Positions 11,537 to 22,098 of a DNA stretch of 64,000 nucleotides are shown here, in pieces. Each line of letters opens with the position of its first letter. Position 1 is the first letter of the stretch. The DNA is from Picochlorum sp. 'celeri' (taxonomy: Eukaryota > Chlorophyta > Trebouxiophyceae): NCBI GenBank assembly GCA_010909725.1, contig JAACMV010000015.1:248001-312000 (forward strand), written 5' to 3'. The notes under the pieces were generated by a model that did not search any database, had not been told where the DNA came from, and saw only the letters and a list, made by a program, of their open reading frames with translations. The position numbers and the translations under genes are program-made.

Positions 11537-14500
11537 CTATTGCTGGGCTCCTTGGCTTAGATTTTTAAGGCGCTTCAGAATGGCGTGGAATGTGGGTCTG
11601 GAGTCTGGGTCGAGGCGGGTACAGTCTTCTATCACATCTGATAGCCCTCTCATGAGTTTGAGTTTCTGGGGAATACCATGCTCTGGGATTTTAATGGGTG
11701 GGAGTCGAGCTTGGTATGGAGAGTTCAGCCAGAGGGATTGAATGGCCATATCATCTAGACCCTCAAATGGCCGTTTTCTTTCCAATATTTCCCAGACAGT
11801 GATTCCAAAAGACCAGACATCCAGCTTTTTGGCCCAATCTAATACATCTGAAGGTATGGGGATGCAGAGTGAGGTGAGACGTGGGTCTTGTAGTAGTACT
11901 GATAGGAGACGTACCTTTGGAGGATTGTAGTTCAGGATTGACGAGTTCTGGAGCGGTGTATTGCATACTACCCACAAGCTCTAACACATCTTTGCCATTT
12001 TTGACGAATTTGTTCTGATCATCGTACTCATCAGGTGGGTCATTGGAAACAATACATGACATTCCAAAGTCACCCACTTTCATGGTTTGGCCATGGCCGA
12101 TGAATATATTTCTGCATTGCACATGATTCAGATGAGGTATTTTGGTATATATGTATATATATGTCTTGGCAACGTACGCTGGCTTCAAATCCCGATGAAG
12201 AATGTTTCTGGAATGCAGGTGATGCATGGCTCTTGCAATGGCCCTAATGAGAGGCAATAATTTCGCTGGATCCCACTGCGACGGGGCAGAATAATGCAAC
12301 ATACTATCAAGGTTACCTCGAGGGCAATATTCCATGATGAGATAGATGTCATCATCATGTTGACAGAGGGCCCTCAGGGAGACGACATTGTCATGTAATC
12401 CTACTGCAAGGTACATGCCTGCTTCATAGGAAGCATCGTCAAAGTTGTTGAATCTTTTGACGGCTACAGGTGTTTCTAGGTACCATGCGGCATGGACGTC
12501 CCCCTCTGACCCCGAACCTAGTAATTTTCCAACTGAAAGAGCATCAAAATCAATCACATCTACAGACACTGCTAGGTTTGCTGCTGCCCCTGACCGGAGA
12601 CTGGGAGATGTTTCGAGGAAATCAAGACTGTGTTTATTTCTATCGCTGGATAATGTCATGGGAGATAGAGGAGCAGTGCCACTATCCCGAATCATGGAGT
12701 GTGTCTTGGGCAAGCCACTGTCAGAATCTTTGAGTTCTGGTGTCCCAAACCCTGGCATGTTGAGCATTGCAGCATATTCAGCTGCGACGTCTGCCGTCTT
12801 CTCTTCATCTGTTTTGTATCGAGGGGAAATTGATAGACGTCGCAATTCATTGGGATCTGTTTGCGTGCCGACTGATATCATAGTCTGACCAGCTGACATT
12901 TTCAAATCATTCTCCACAGGCTTCTTCCCTAAAAACCATGAAATCGGCGATTTAATTTCGCCACCACTCGTGTGAAACAGATACGAAGCCATTTTTTGTC
13001 TCCTTTGGAGCTGCTCAGTTGATGGTGCCTTGAGTACTTGGGAATGTGTCCCAGAATTCTCCGGTGTGGTTGGAGCTTCAAATCTGCCTGAAGACTGACC
13101 GGTTCGGCCAAAAGACATTGCTCTTAAGCCAAGCCTCGATAAAATACCTCTATCCCTATCATCTGAAGAATCTAATTGATCCATTATGGACCTCTCCGCT
13201 GCCAAACCTTTCAATGTTCCTTCAGGAGAGAGGAGCATGATGAGGAGCTTTTCAAGCCCCTTCTTCCATGCCAGGAAGGTCTTCTGATTCGGAAACAGCA
13301 GCGTCAAATCAGAATCCAATAAGAACGTCAACGTTATCGACATATTCTCTGGCGAGTAGGTAATGCCCTGTACGTAATACATGCGAACATATTTCTTCCA
13401 ACCCCAACGAAGTGTACTGCCATCATGTGACAATTGAAAATACCGTGTCTTCTTCTTATTGCTTGGTGTAGGCTTTCCGATCCAAGCTCCTTCAAATAGA
13501 GGATAGAGAACAGGGTCTTTTACGGGCATATGCTCATCCATATTCCAAGATTTGAAGGAGTCACGCCTAACAGTCACCCGCCCGTGTACGAGAATCATGT
13601 GAGAACTCTTGGCCACCAGGTGAAGTGTCCACCATAAAGCTGATCTGAAAACCATAAATACGCATCCAGCTATGATAACAGAAGTACCAGCATTTGCAAT
13701 ATCCGCAGACCCCGTCTTGTACAGGACCATGATTGCAATTGGCCCAGCATAAGAGAGAGGCATCAGCAGGTGGAACATGAGTATTCGTTTGCCCCATTTC
13801 GTCGAGCTCGTGATCACCAAGCCAAAGATACTGATGGCTAAATCGACAAAGAATGTACAAATAGATATCGTGAAAATGGGTACATCGATGGTTTCTCTCT
13901 CTTCAACAGATACATTAATACCCAAAGCACAGACAACCACAAGGAAGGCAAAGTCCAACTTGACCAATGCGTTGAATAAGTTGGCTATAAAAGCCAGTCG
14001 CTGAATATTTATTGCTCCAGGTCGTCTAAAATCTACTCCAAGGCGAGAATATAATCGCCAGCCAAATTGTCTACATGATATCAATGCACAAATAACATAC
14101 ATGACCTGGACAACAATGACCAGTACCCCCCATATAACCTTTAATGGAAGAAAGTTTGTCAGTGCTGGTCGAGTGACAATAAACCATACAACTCTTGCCA
14201 TCATCAGCAAACCTGTAGATAAACAGTAGGAGTCATAGATTGAAAGACAAGACCAACTACAACTGCAAACAACATACTCAGAATGATACTAGAGACCAGT
14301 TGCAACGTGTTTTCATAAATAATAGCATCAGCTGTCGCAAATAAAGTAAAAACGGATAAAATTATAATGACTGTCGCTATGTGTGCTTCCTCATCGTCAG
14401 AACTTAGACTCACAGCGGTGATGGAGTATGCAATAAGCAGTACAGTTCCAATGAGACAAAGCACCAGAGCTGCTTTAGCAGACTTTGGCAATCCATACCA

Positions 14501-14821
14501 AAAGTAATGCTTCAACGCTCCTCCAGATTCCCTCTGCTGTCCTACGTGGCTCGATTCAATTTCCTGATCAGCGTGTGGTGTCCCATTGCTCTCACCACCT
14601 GTAGCACGCTGGCAATCTTGGTCAGATACAAACTTAACACTGTGTGACGCATCATCCAACTCGAGCACAGGTGGTCTACACGACACATGATCTTCAGATG
14701 CCAGAGCATCTTTGGTGCACCCCTTTTCCTTCTTCTCAGGATCAGATGAGACCCTTTTTTCTTGTTTCACTAGGTGACCTTCTAAGCCAACCTCCTTCTT
14801 GCGCTTTGGGGTCGAAACCAT
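11537..14821 (-). CDS. Multi-pass membrane protein kinase (TKL-like) with PH-like region
   Basis: A predicted 1028-residue protein from four exons: 14278-14821, 12178-14212, 11915-12111 and 11537-11847, with introns of 65, 66 and 67 nt. Splicing restores the kinase motif HRDLKPANIFIG across the second junction and SSKDVLDWAKKLDVWSFG across the third. Order: ~95 hydrophilic residues; about eight hydrophobic segments (residues ~95-385); a PH-like module (~420-510, GAWIGKPTPSNKKKTRYFQL, WKKYVRMYYVQGI); a long linker; and a kinase from ~740. The kinase has GSGSEGDV, VAVKRF (K767), HRD (854-856), GDFG and APE-type TAPEL, so it should be active. It resembles Raf/TKL kinases. It probably signals at a membrane; the ligand is unknown. 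Confidence 0.87.
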
Positions 14822-15624
14822 GACTTATCTCTAGATTTGTGGTCACCAAAATATTCAAAAAATACAAATGTCCATCCAAAACAGCACGCATGCCGAAGGT
14901 AGGAATATACCTTTGCTTTCCTGGTAACAGCGAGCAAGTTTAAAGGAACCTGCGACACCGAGAAGCAAAGGTGATGAAAACGATGCAATGCATGCTGGGT
15001 ATTACCAAGCTCCTATCTTTTACAAATTTTTCCATGTATTCGAAATGTATTGAACGAATCTCCTGTGCAACGCGCAAAAAACCCAGATAAATTTCGTATT
15101 TAGAAATTTCAAACACCTAATTGTTTTGAATACGGAATTTTTCAACGATTCTCGCACATTCATCCCAGGAAAGCTCGTCTCACTCGGTCAGTAGACTGAA
15201 AAGTTAATTTACAACACACCCGCGTCAGCGTATTCGCTGATTTCATCGGTACGTGCACGAAGAAGGCAAAGTAATACCATACGAGTGGCACCTCCTCATT
15301 CGACCCTCTGACCAGACTATCATACCTCATTTTATGCATCCATCGCATGCATATATCACTCATGGTATTGAATTTGTTTCCACAAGGGAGTGATGGGTTG
15401 CATTGGTGGATTTCTGATTCTGGTCATGCGTTTGCTCGTCCGTTGGTACAAACTGTCTCAACTCTGCCTGGCATTACCTCACACAACAATTGATCGATAT
15501 ATATGCAGATTTTTGGGCCCATCTGTGCTCGAGTGGGGCGTATAACCCAAAAGAAGTACCCTAGGCTTCTTGGTAGTAGACGTGCTCTGTAGTAGAAGTA
15601 ATACACTACTGTCCCATCGTCGGC
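14822..15624. promoter_or_regulatory. Divergent intergenic between kinase and Mpv17-like gene
   Basis: About 800 bp without a credible gene. It should contain both promoters. A TATATATG tract lies at 15497-15504, about 120 nt before the Mpv17-like ATG. Confidence 0.35.
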
Positions 15625-16338
15625 ATGTCAAACATTGCACAGGTTGGGAGAGCGCTGCTGAGCCCTTTTACAAGCGTTGGGATATGGTACAATAACACGG
15701 CGAAGGCACACCCGTTGGCGACAGGCATCTGGACATCAGGTTTGAAGACCAGTGCTGCAGACTTGTTTGCTCAAAAGGTGATTGAGGGTAAAAAGGAAAT
15801 CGATTGGAACAGACATGCTGTCTTTTGTACTTTTGGGTTTGTATACTTGGGAGGCTTTCAGTATTGGTTGTATAATGTCAAGTTTACACAATGGTGTGGA
15901 CCAATAACAGCGAAATTTGGTCACAAAGGAACTGCACCTATCAAAGTTTTCCTGGATCAAGCCATTCACCATCCTTTCCTGTACTTCCCTACATTTTATG
16001 CTATTAAAGCAAAGGTTTCTGGACAGCCATTGTCGTATGCTGTGCAAAAATATAAGAGTGAGATATGGGAGAGTGTGAAGACACTGTGGAGCGTATGGGT
16101 ACCACTCCAACTGATCAATTTCGCGTTCGTGCCCAGACATATGAGAGTGCCATACGTCGCTGGAGTTTCCTTTGGCTGGACCATGATATTGAGTGTCATG
16201 CAGGGGAAATTTGACGATGCCAAGGCAAAGAAAGACGCAGAGCTAGCTTCCAAGATGTCAGCAGATGCTGCAGACAAAGTCAATAGCATCCTGCAAAATG
16301 GAAATACAGTAACTGCAGCTCAAAGTAAAGAGCAATAA
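15625..16338 (+). CDS. Mpv17/PMP22 family organelle membrane protein
   Basis: A 237-residue single-exon protein with the Mpv17/PMP22 layout: four short membrane segments spread over the length and family motifs HPLATGIWTSGLKTSAADLFAQ near the N-terminus, LDQAIHHPFLYFPTFY in the middle, and SVWVPLQLINFAFVPRHMRVPYV towards the end. Members sit in the inner mitochondrial or peroxisomal membrane and form small-molecule pores; the exact organelle cannot be told here. The C-terminal ~35 residues are charged (AKAKKDAELASKMSADAADK). Start ATG 15625. Confidence 0.93.
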   Translation: MSNIAQVGRALLSPFTSVGIWYNNTAKAHPLATGIWTSGLKTSAADLFAQKVIEGKKEIDWNRHAVFCTFGFVYLGGFQYWLYNVKFTQWCGPITAKFGHKGTAPIKVFLDQAIHHPFLYFPTFYAIKAKVSGQPLSYAVQKYKSEIWESVKTLWSVWVPLQLINFAFVPRHMRVPYVAGVSFGWTMILSVMQGKFDDAKAKKDAELASKMSADAADKVNSILQNGNTVTAAQSKEQ

Positions 16339-16656
16339 TAAAGATGAATCAGGGTATCGACAGATTTGATTGGATTTTATTGACATTAGGCAGCAGCACA
16401 GATTTTTTCTTGGTTTCATGTTCTCTCTCTCTCTCTCTCTCAGTAGAAGACTCAACACAATGCACACCAAAGCGTTATACAATATTATTTTGTAACTCAT
16501 TGCATAGACATATGTAGATTATTCATGCTATACAGAAATGAATCCGTATTGTGAGAGAACCTTGTAAGCGGTGAGCAAGAGTGTTGTATTCCACGTTTGT
16601 TCCTATAGGACTGATTGACTCGATTGTGGTGGAATATAGTCATTAATTGTGCGACT
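16339..16656. promoter_or_regulatory. Intergenic with (TC)10 microsatellite
   Basis: 318 bp between two plus-strand genes, with a perfect TC dinucleotide repeat at 16422-16441. Presumed 3' UTR of the Mpv17-like gene and promoter of the acetyltransferase. No gene is seen. Confidence 0.5.
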
Positions 16657-17484
16657 ATGCTCTCATTATTGCCATCTCATCGCCCAATGAGTGGGAATTC
16701 CATAGCTTTACGAAAGAGTCACCAAAACCACCGGACTGTTGCTCGTGCCGAATACAAAATTCGCCAAATGAGTGACGAAGACATCTCTGATGTCTCATTC
16801 ATGTGTCATGAGGCATTTAAAGACTCGGCAGGAGGCTTTCTTTCTCCAGCAAGTCAGACTGTGGCGCAGTGGGAACGGCAGTTTTCTGTGGCTGTTCAAA
16901 CAAAACGCTCTGCGAGGAGAGAATTCTGGTTCCTGAAACCAGAGGAGCGAGTGATGGCGAGAGAAACTCTATGGGGAGTGTATAAAGGAAAGAAAACGTA
17001 CATGGATGGGTCTGGACAATCGAGAAAGCCAAAGCCAAGCATCTTGAGGAAACTGTATATTTTTGTTGTCCAGGAATCAGATACAAATGAGATTGTTGGC
17101 TGCGCTTCTATTTCAATGGCACGCTGTGAATCAGCATTGCCTCCACCTTTTCCAACTACAAAACCTTTTCGATGCTATGCAAGTAATATTGTTGTGAAAC
17201 CTGGGTTCCGAAGACAAGGTCTGGGAAAGAGACTGGTCCAGCAATGTGAACGAGTAGCTCGATTATGGGGCGAAAAGTCCATATGGTTACATGTGGATGC
17301 TGATAATGATGCAGCATTGGCCTTGTATGATACTCTGGGGTACCAGAAAGTAGAATACTTTGCATTGTATGGCAACGGGAGGACGCTGCTCAAGGCCAAG
17401 CATCTTCCTCCAATCAAAAGATCAACCCCTCGCGATATTGCAACAGTAGGGAAGATGAAGGATAATGTATTTATTTGGGAATGA
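16657..17484 (+). CDS. GNAT-family acetyltransferase, possibly organelle-targeted
   Basis: A predicted 275-residue N-acetyltransferase. The first in-frame ATG is 16657 (MLSLLPSHRPMSGNS). The basic, Ser-containing N-terminus could be a plastid leader, so the mature part would start near RAEYKIRQM. The acetyl-CoA site is visible as VVKPGFRRQGLGKRLVQQCE, followed by the typical LHVDADNDAALALYDTLGYQKV. Similar proteins in plants include plastid GNATs that acetylate protein N-termini and lysines, but the substrate cannot be assigned. Its stop lies 28 bp from the stop of the convergent aldo/keto reductase. Confidence 0.85.
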   Translation: MLSLLPSHRPMSGNSIALRKSHQNHRTVARAEYKIRQMSDEDISDVSFMCHEAFKDSAGGFLSPASQTVAQWERQFSVAVQTKRSARREFWFLKPEERVMARETLWGVYKGKKTYMDGSGQSRKPKPSILRKLYIFVVQESDTNEIVGCASISMARCESALPPPFPTTKPFRCYASNIVVKPGFRRQGLGKRLVQQCERVARLWGEKSIWLHVDADNDAALALYDTLGYQKVEYFALYGNGRTLLKAKHLPPIKRSTPRDIATVGKMKDNVFIWE

Positions 17485-17512
17485 ATAAAATGAATGCCTT
17501 TCTTTGCTTTAT

Positions 17513-18748
17513 TTAAAACCTGCTCAGAACGCTGCAACTATTGCCCAGAGCTTGCCCTACTCGCTTCCAGTCTTGTTCTGAGAGCTTTGAGAGAAGTTTG
17601 ACGGCTTCCAAGTTCTCTTGCAACTGTGATACTTTTGTTGCTCCTGTTAATACAGTAGAAACGTTCTCATTTGCCATGCACCAGCATAGAGCGAGCTGAG
17701 CACAGGTGCACCCAAATTCAGCAGCAAGTGGGGCCAACGCCTCTGCTGCCTTCAAATTCTCTTCCGTCAGCAATCCTTCACGAAGGTTCTGATATCTAGG
17801 AACAGAGAATCGAGAGTTTTCAGGCACGACACCCCCCGCATATTTGCCAGAAAGCAGGCCACTTGCCAGAGGTGACCAAGTGGTCAGACCAAGCCCATAC
17901 TGGTCATACAGGGGCGCCAAGTCCTCCTCCACGCGCTTTCGATGCAGCAGATTGTAATGCGGCTGTTCACAGATTGGTCCAACCATACCCAACCTTTCTG
18001 CACACCGATGAGCCTCAATAATCTGTGAAGGCTGCCACTCTGAAGTCCCCCAATAAAATGCCCACCCTTGGTCGATCACAAAATTAAAAGCCCGCACAAT
18101 CTCTTCCATTGGAACACTTGGATCTGGTCGATGAGCAAACACTACATCCACGTAATCAAGCCTCAGACGCTTCAAAGAAGCTTTAAGCCCCTCAATGACA
18201 TGCTTCCTTGAGAGCCCCCGTGCTGTCTTTGTCGGCTCTTTCACGCAACCATGAAACACTTTGGTGGATATCACTATATCAGACCTTGGTATATCAAGCT
18301 CTTGCAGTGCCTGGCCCATAATGAGCTCCGATTTACCATGTGCATAGACCTCAGCATTGTCAAACATATTAATGCCTCCTCTGTAGGCCTTGTCTATCAA
18401 TGTCTTGGCATTCTCCACATCCAACTGGTAATCAAAACTCACCCAACTCCCAAATCCAATAATCGAGACATCAAGACCAGACCTACCGAGCTTTCGAGTC
18501 GGCATCTCTGACTGCAAGTGCTCCCTGGTCCTTTCAAGCTGTGCTTCACTCGGTATCAGCATACCTCTCAACTCCTCTTGGGTCGCCAGACCCTTGTCAA
18601 TAACTTCAGATGTGCTCATTGTATTCGAATTTACAGATGATCGTACGCGAACCCGTCGTTCTGGCTCTTGGGGACTGTACCTGGATGGTCTAGCCTTTGC
18701 GTGTGGCAGACAAGGCACGTGTGGTCTCTGAGAAGCACAAAGAACCAT
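17513..18748 (-). CDS. Aldo/keto reductase, potassium channel beta-subunit type
   Basis: A 411-residue NADPH-dependent aldo/keto reductase of the Kv-beta (AKR6) class, single exon. The catalytic tetrad is visible: D130 and Y135 (MFDNAEVYAHGKSE), K163 (ISTKVFHG) and H206 (VFAHRPDP). Other class marks are LGRSGLDVSIIGFGSWVSF and TTWSPLASGLLSGKY. The first ~43 residues are rich in Pro, Arg and Ser and could be a targeting leader; M44 (MSTSEV, at 18619) is the alternative start. In plants and animals such proteins bind K+ channels, but an enzymatic role alone is possible. It is divergent from DMAP1 with 326 bp between starts. Confidence 0.93.
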   Translation of the reverse strand: MVLCASQRPHVPCLPHAKARPSRYSPQEPERRVRVRSSVNSNTMSTSEVIDKGLATQEELRGMLIPSEAQLERTREHLQSEMPTRKLGRSGLDVSIIGFGSWVSFDYQLDVENAKTLIDKAYRGGINMFDNAEVYAHGKSELIMGQALQELDIPRSDIVISTKVFHGCVKEPTKTARGLSRKHVIEGLKASLKRLRLDYVDVVFAHRPDPSVPMEEIVRAFNFVIDQGWAFYWGTSEWQPSQIIEAHRCAERLGMVGPICEQPHYNLLHRKRVEEDLAPLYDQYGLGLTTWSPLASGLLSGKYAGGVVPENSRFSVPRYQNLREGLLTEENLKAAEALAPLAAEFGCTCAQLALCWCMANENVSTVLTGATKVSQLQENLEAVKLLSKLSEQDWKRVGQALGNSCSVLSRF

Positions 18749-19074
18749 TAATCAGTCTATAATAAGCATATACAACCAACAAGGGGGTTGGATGCCGCCA
18801 GTTTGAAACGGTCCTTAAATTCCTTAAAATGTACATTATGCATCTCCTCCCACCTCTTGTATCGGGGCAGCCCTTCCGGCTTGGAGACTAATAAACGCAA
18901 TCTTCCTTTTATAATAATTATTAAAGTACTATAGTACATATATACTGTTGTTTCCGGCGATCCCTACAGTGTACAGTAGCCGTTCGCGGTGGGACACATT
19001 CGGAGCGCAACAATTGCCTCGCGTGTGGCGTGGTATCTGCCCAGAATTCAGACGATTCGATTTGATTAGGCACA
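18749..19074. promoter_or_regulatory. Divergent promoter region, AKR and DMAP1-like genes
   Basis: 326 bp between two divergent starts, presumed bidirectional promoter. A TACATATATAC tract lies around 18935-18945. No gene is seen. Confidence 0.4.
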
Positions 19075-20337
19075 ATGAGTGATATAAAGGATATTATGGG
19101 GATTCCCAAGCATGGGAATGGGCCAGTAGAACAGAAAGCTGAGAAACCAAAGGGGCCTAAACTGCAGAAACCAAAGGGGATGAGCAGGGAAGCGTTTGCT
19201 CTTCTGAGTGCGTCTCATCCCTTGATGCCATCGCAACTCATGGGGGAGATTGAGAGTGAAAAGAAGCAGGAAAAGGTTGAGCGGCGTGGTAAAATTAGTT
19301 ATGAATGGAGGTCGTTTAAGAATCCATGCCGGCAGGATGACTTGGAACTGTGGCACTGGGTCAAGTGCTATACGAATACCGCGACGAATAACAAAATCAT
19401 CCCAGCCGAAAAGGAATATCCTTTTGCAAAGTATAATAAAAAGGCCAACGTGTACAGGTACAATGACGAAGAATGGAAGAATCTGATCAAGGCTGATGAA
19501 GACTGGTCTCGAGAGGAAACTGACTACTTGTTGGATTTGGTGGAATTGATGGACATGAGATGGTTTGCCATTGCCGATAGATATGAATTCAATGGAAAGG
19601 AAAGGTCAGTGGATGACATTAAAGGGCGGTATTACTCTGTTGCGAGGCAGCTTTTGATCGGCAGGGAAGGGGGAACAACCGGCATTGCAAATCACACGCT
19701 TGTCAAGCATCCGTTCGACCCACGACATGAGCAGTTACGTAAGGCTGGATTCGAGCAATACTTGAAGAGAAGTCCAGAAAAAGAAGCTGAAGAAGATGCA
19801 ATTCTCCAGCAAGCAGCCAAGATTGAAAGCAAGAGGAAAGCGGAAGAGGGTGACACCATGAAGGGCACGGCAGGTGCTCCTACAGCAGCTGCCAGGTTAC
19901 AGGAGCAGATGATTGAAATCTCCGAGTTTGACACAACGCCGCCAGTAGGAACCCCTCCATTGTTTGATATTGATGGAAACCCTGCTCTTCCTACCCCGCT
20001 GGAAGGCGATCCACAAGGTGCTGCTCCCCGTGTATTGCTGAGGGGCCTGCACACTCGGGACCTCATTGACTCAAAACTTGCAACCCTTGCTGAACGGCAA
20101 AGGGACCTGTTACTGCGTTTGCTTTCTGGTCTGAAGCTCACAGAGTTCCCTAGAACTTCAAACAGGGCCATCTGTGCAGCATATCTGACATTGATCAAAG
20201 AAGGATTGGAGTATATTGAACTGAGGAAGAATGTCGAGGCCAAGCAGTTGCTTAAAAAGCGATTGAGACCAGCCACCGATGATCCCGATATGGATGCTGA
20301 AAATAAGCGTCATAAATTCTCATTAGATCAAAATTAG
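19075..20337 (+). CDS. DMAP1/SWC4/Eaf2 chromatin complex subunit
   Basis: A 420-residue single-exon protein matching DNMT1-associated protein 1 / SWC4, a shared subunit of the NuA4 acetyltransferase and SWR1/SRCAP H2A.Z-exchange complexes. Diagnostic parts are MSDIKDIMGIP at the start, the segment YEWRSFKNPCRQDDLELWHW, and the Myb/SANT-like WSREETDYLLDLVELMDMRWFAIADRY. The C-terminal third (LATLAERQRDLLLRL... to AAYLTLIKEGLEYIELRKN) fits the DMAP1 C-terminal domain. Only 24 bp separate its TAG from the ATG of the next gene, and that TAG is in frame with it. Confidence 0.95.
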   Translation: MSDIKDIMGIPKHGNGPVEQKAEKPKGPKLQKPKGMSREAFALLSASHPLMPSQLMGEIESEKKQEKVERRGKISYEWRSFKNPCRQDDLELWHWVKCYTNTATNNKIIPAEKEYPFAKYNKKANVYRYNDEEWKNLIKADEDWSREETDYLLDLVELMDMRWFAIADRYEFNGKERSVDDIKGRYYSVARQLLIGREGGTTGIANHTLVKHPFDPRHEQLRKAGFEQYLKRSPEKEAEEDAILQQAAKIESKRKAEEGDTMKGTAGAPTAAARLQEQMIEISEFDTTPPVGTPPLFDIDGNPALPTPLEGDPQGAAPRVLLRGLHTRDLIDSKLATLAERQRDLLLRLLSGLKLTEFPRTSNRAICAAYLTLIKEGLEYIELRKNVEAKQLLKKRLRPATDDPDMDAENKRHKFSLDQN

Positions 20338-20361
20338 GCATTCATTGTAATATATATCACC

Positions 20362-21855
20362 ATGGCAGGCCCAGAGGAAGGCAGTGACATGCCTCCTCCT
20401 CCTCCAGTCGTGGATGTGTCAAAACAGCAGAGCGACGTTCGGAATGAACCAGTGGCATACAGTCCACCAGAATGGGGTTCTATTCCCAGGTATGACTGGT
20501 AAAATTCAGTCGTGGATCCGCTGCATGTCTCCACTGACTATTTCTTTTTGTTGTTTGACATGTTTCCATGCAGAGTGGAGTATCAGCTGGAAATCCTCAA
20601 GTCTGGTCAGATGATTAGGACACTCGACCTCACTAAATACTGTAGGCGAAGTGATAAAGGGTGGATCAGCTTTGGTCGCGTTCCAGACAATGATTGGGAG
20701 GTCCAACACCCCTCCACATCTCGGTATCACGTTGTTGTTCAATGCAGTGGAGATGACGGGGTATTTCTCTATGATATGGGGTCTACGCACGGGACGTTTC
20801 TGAACAAGTCTCGGATTCCTAAGAAACAATATGTTCCATTTCGAGTGGGGGATCAGATGCGGATTGGGAATAGTGATAGAGTGTATGTGTTGAATGGTCC
20901 TCAGGATTTGATGCCAGCAGAAGGGATGAGCAGGGCAGAAAAGCAGCAGGCAGAAGTTTTAGAAGCATATCGAAGAAATAAAAAAGCAGAAGAAGAAAAA
21001 GCAAAGGAGCAGATGGCGATTGCCATGTCGAGAGGAGAGGGCATGTCATCAGACAAGGTTCAAGCAGCGCTCTACTCTGGGAATTTTGATTGGAGAGGGT
21101 ATGCGAGAGAGAAGGGATTGACAGACAAACAGCAGAAAGTAGCAGATAAGATTCGAAAGAAACAGAATAGAATTGAGCATGTACAGAGAGAGAATGACAG
21201 GATTATGGCGAAGCAGAAGCAAGAGCATGGATCATTGCTTGATGACGGGCTGACTGTAGGACAGGCAAACACGCTCGCAAAGAATGAGCGTGAGATTGGG
21301 CAACTGATGGAGGAAATTGAGGATCTGGAAGATCAGATTATAGATTCTATACAGGATTCGATAGACTCTGCTTTGGGGTCGAAAACAAAGATATCTGCCA
21401 AGCATGCCAGGAATGATGGATCTGATGAGGACTTGGAGAGTGATGACGATGACATGGTCTTTGATCGGACAAAAACACGGAAAAAGAAATACAAAAAGTC
21501 TTCAAAATCTTTGGATGCATCCAGAAAAGCCTTGGACGCGCGGGACATTCTGAAGGAGATTCAGACGTTGGAGACAGAACGAGACGCACTCACACAGGAG
21601 CTGGATCGTGAGGATGCGAGAGAGACTAGGGGAGAGACCTCGACTGCAACAGCAGAGGACTCATTGGATGCATATATTGAATCCGTCAAAGGGGATGCCC
21701 ATGCCACAAGGATACATGAACGGCGAAAGAGATTAGGTGAAATTAATGCAGAGCTCGGCATGCTGCAGAAAATGCTTCATGTCGCTGACCCAGAGGGATT
21801 CCTGACGACATCTTTTTCAAAAAAGAGCAATCATGGGGAATATAATATATCCTAG
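20362..21855 (+). CDS. FHA-domain protein, kanadaptin (SLC4A1AP)-like
   Basis: A predicted 469-residue protein from two exons. Exon 1 (20362-20489) encodes MAGPEEGSDMPPPPP... to SPPEWGSIPR; an 84-nt intron (20490-20573, GTATGA...ATGCAG) joins it to VEYQLEILKSGQMI, which recreates the kanadaptin-type lead-in to the FHA domain. The FHA core is clear: FGRVPDNDWEVQHPSTSRYH and GSTHGTFLNKSRI, with the Arg, Ser and His expected for phosphothreonine binding. The rest is charged coiled coil. Kanadaptin-like proteins are nuclear and linked to splicing and DNA repair. It begins 24 bp after the DMAP1 stop. Confidence 0.9.
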
Positions 21856-22098
21856 TACTTGTATGTAGAGAGATGTCAAAACGTGGATGTTCCTGGACCT
21901 GTATGGCACGCTGCTTTCGTTCAAAACCATGGTTTTGTGGCCACTTGGGCAAAAAGCGCGTCAACGCTTGTAACATTAAATCCTGGATTGCTTCTAAGAT
22001 CTGCTGCGGTGCATCCTACGTCTCAAGCGCACCCTGATGATGAAATTCATACATCAAATGGATAAATATGGCTTTAAAGGGTCTGATTGATGTTCCAG

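Noticed and set aside
15160..15363. Minus-strand 67-codon frame in the kinase/Mpv17 gap
   Set aside because: Short, no similarity, and no splice context linking it to a neighbour.
18251..18511. 86-codon plus-strand frame inside the aldo/keto reductase
   Set aside because: Shadow of a well-supported gene on the other strand.
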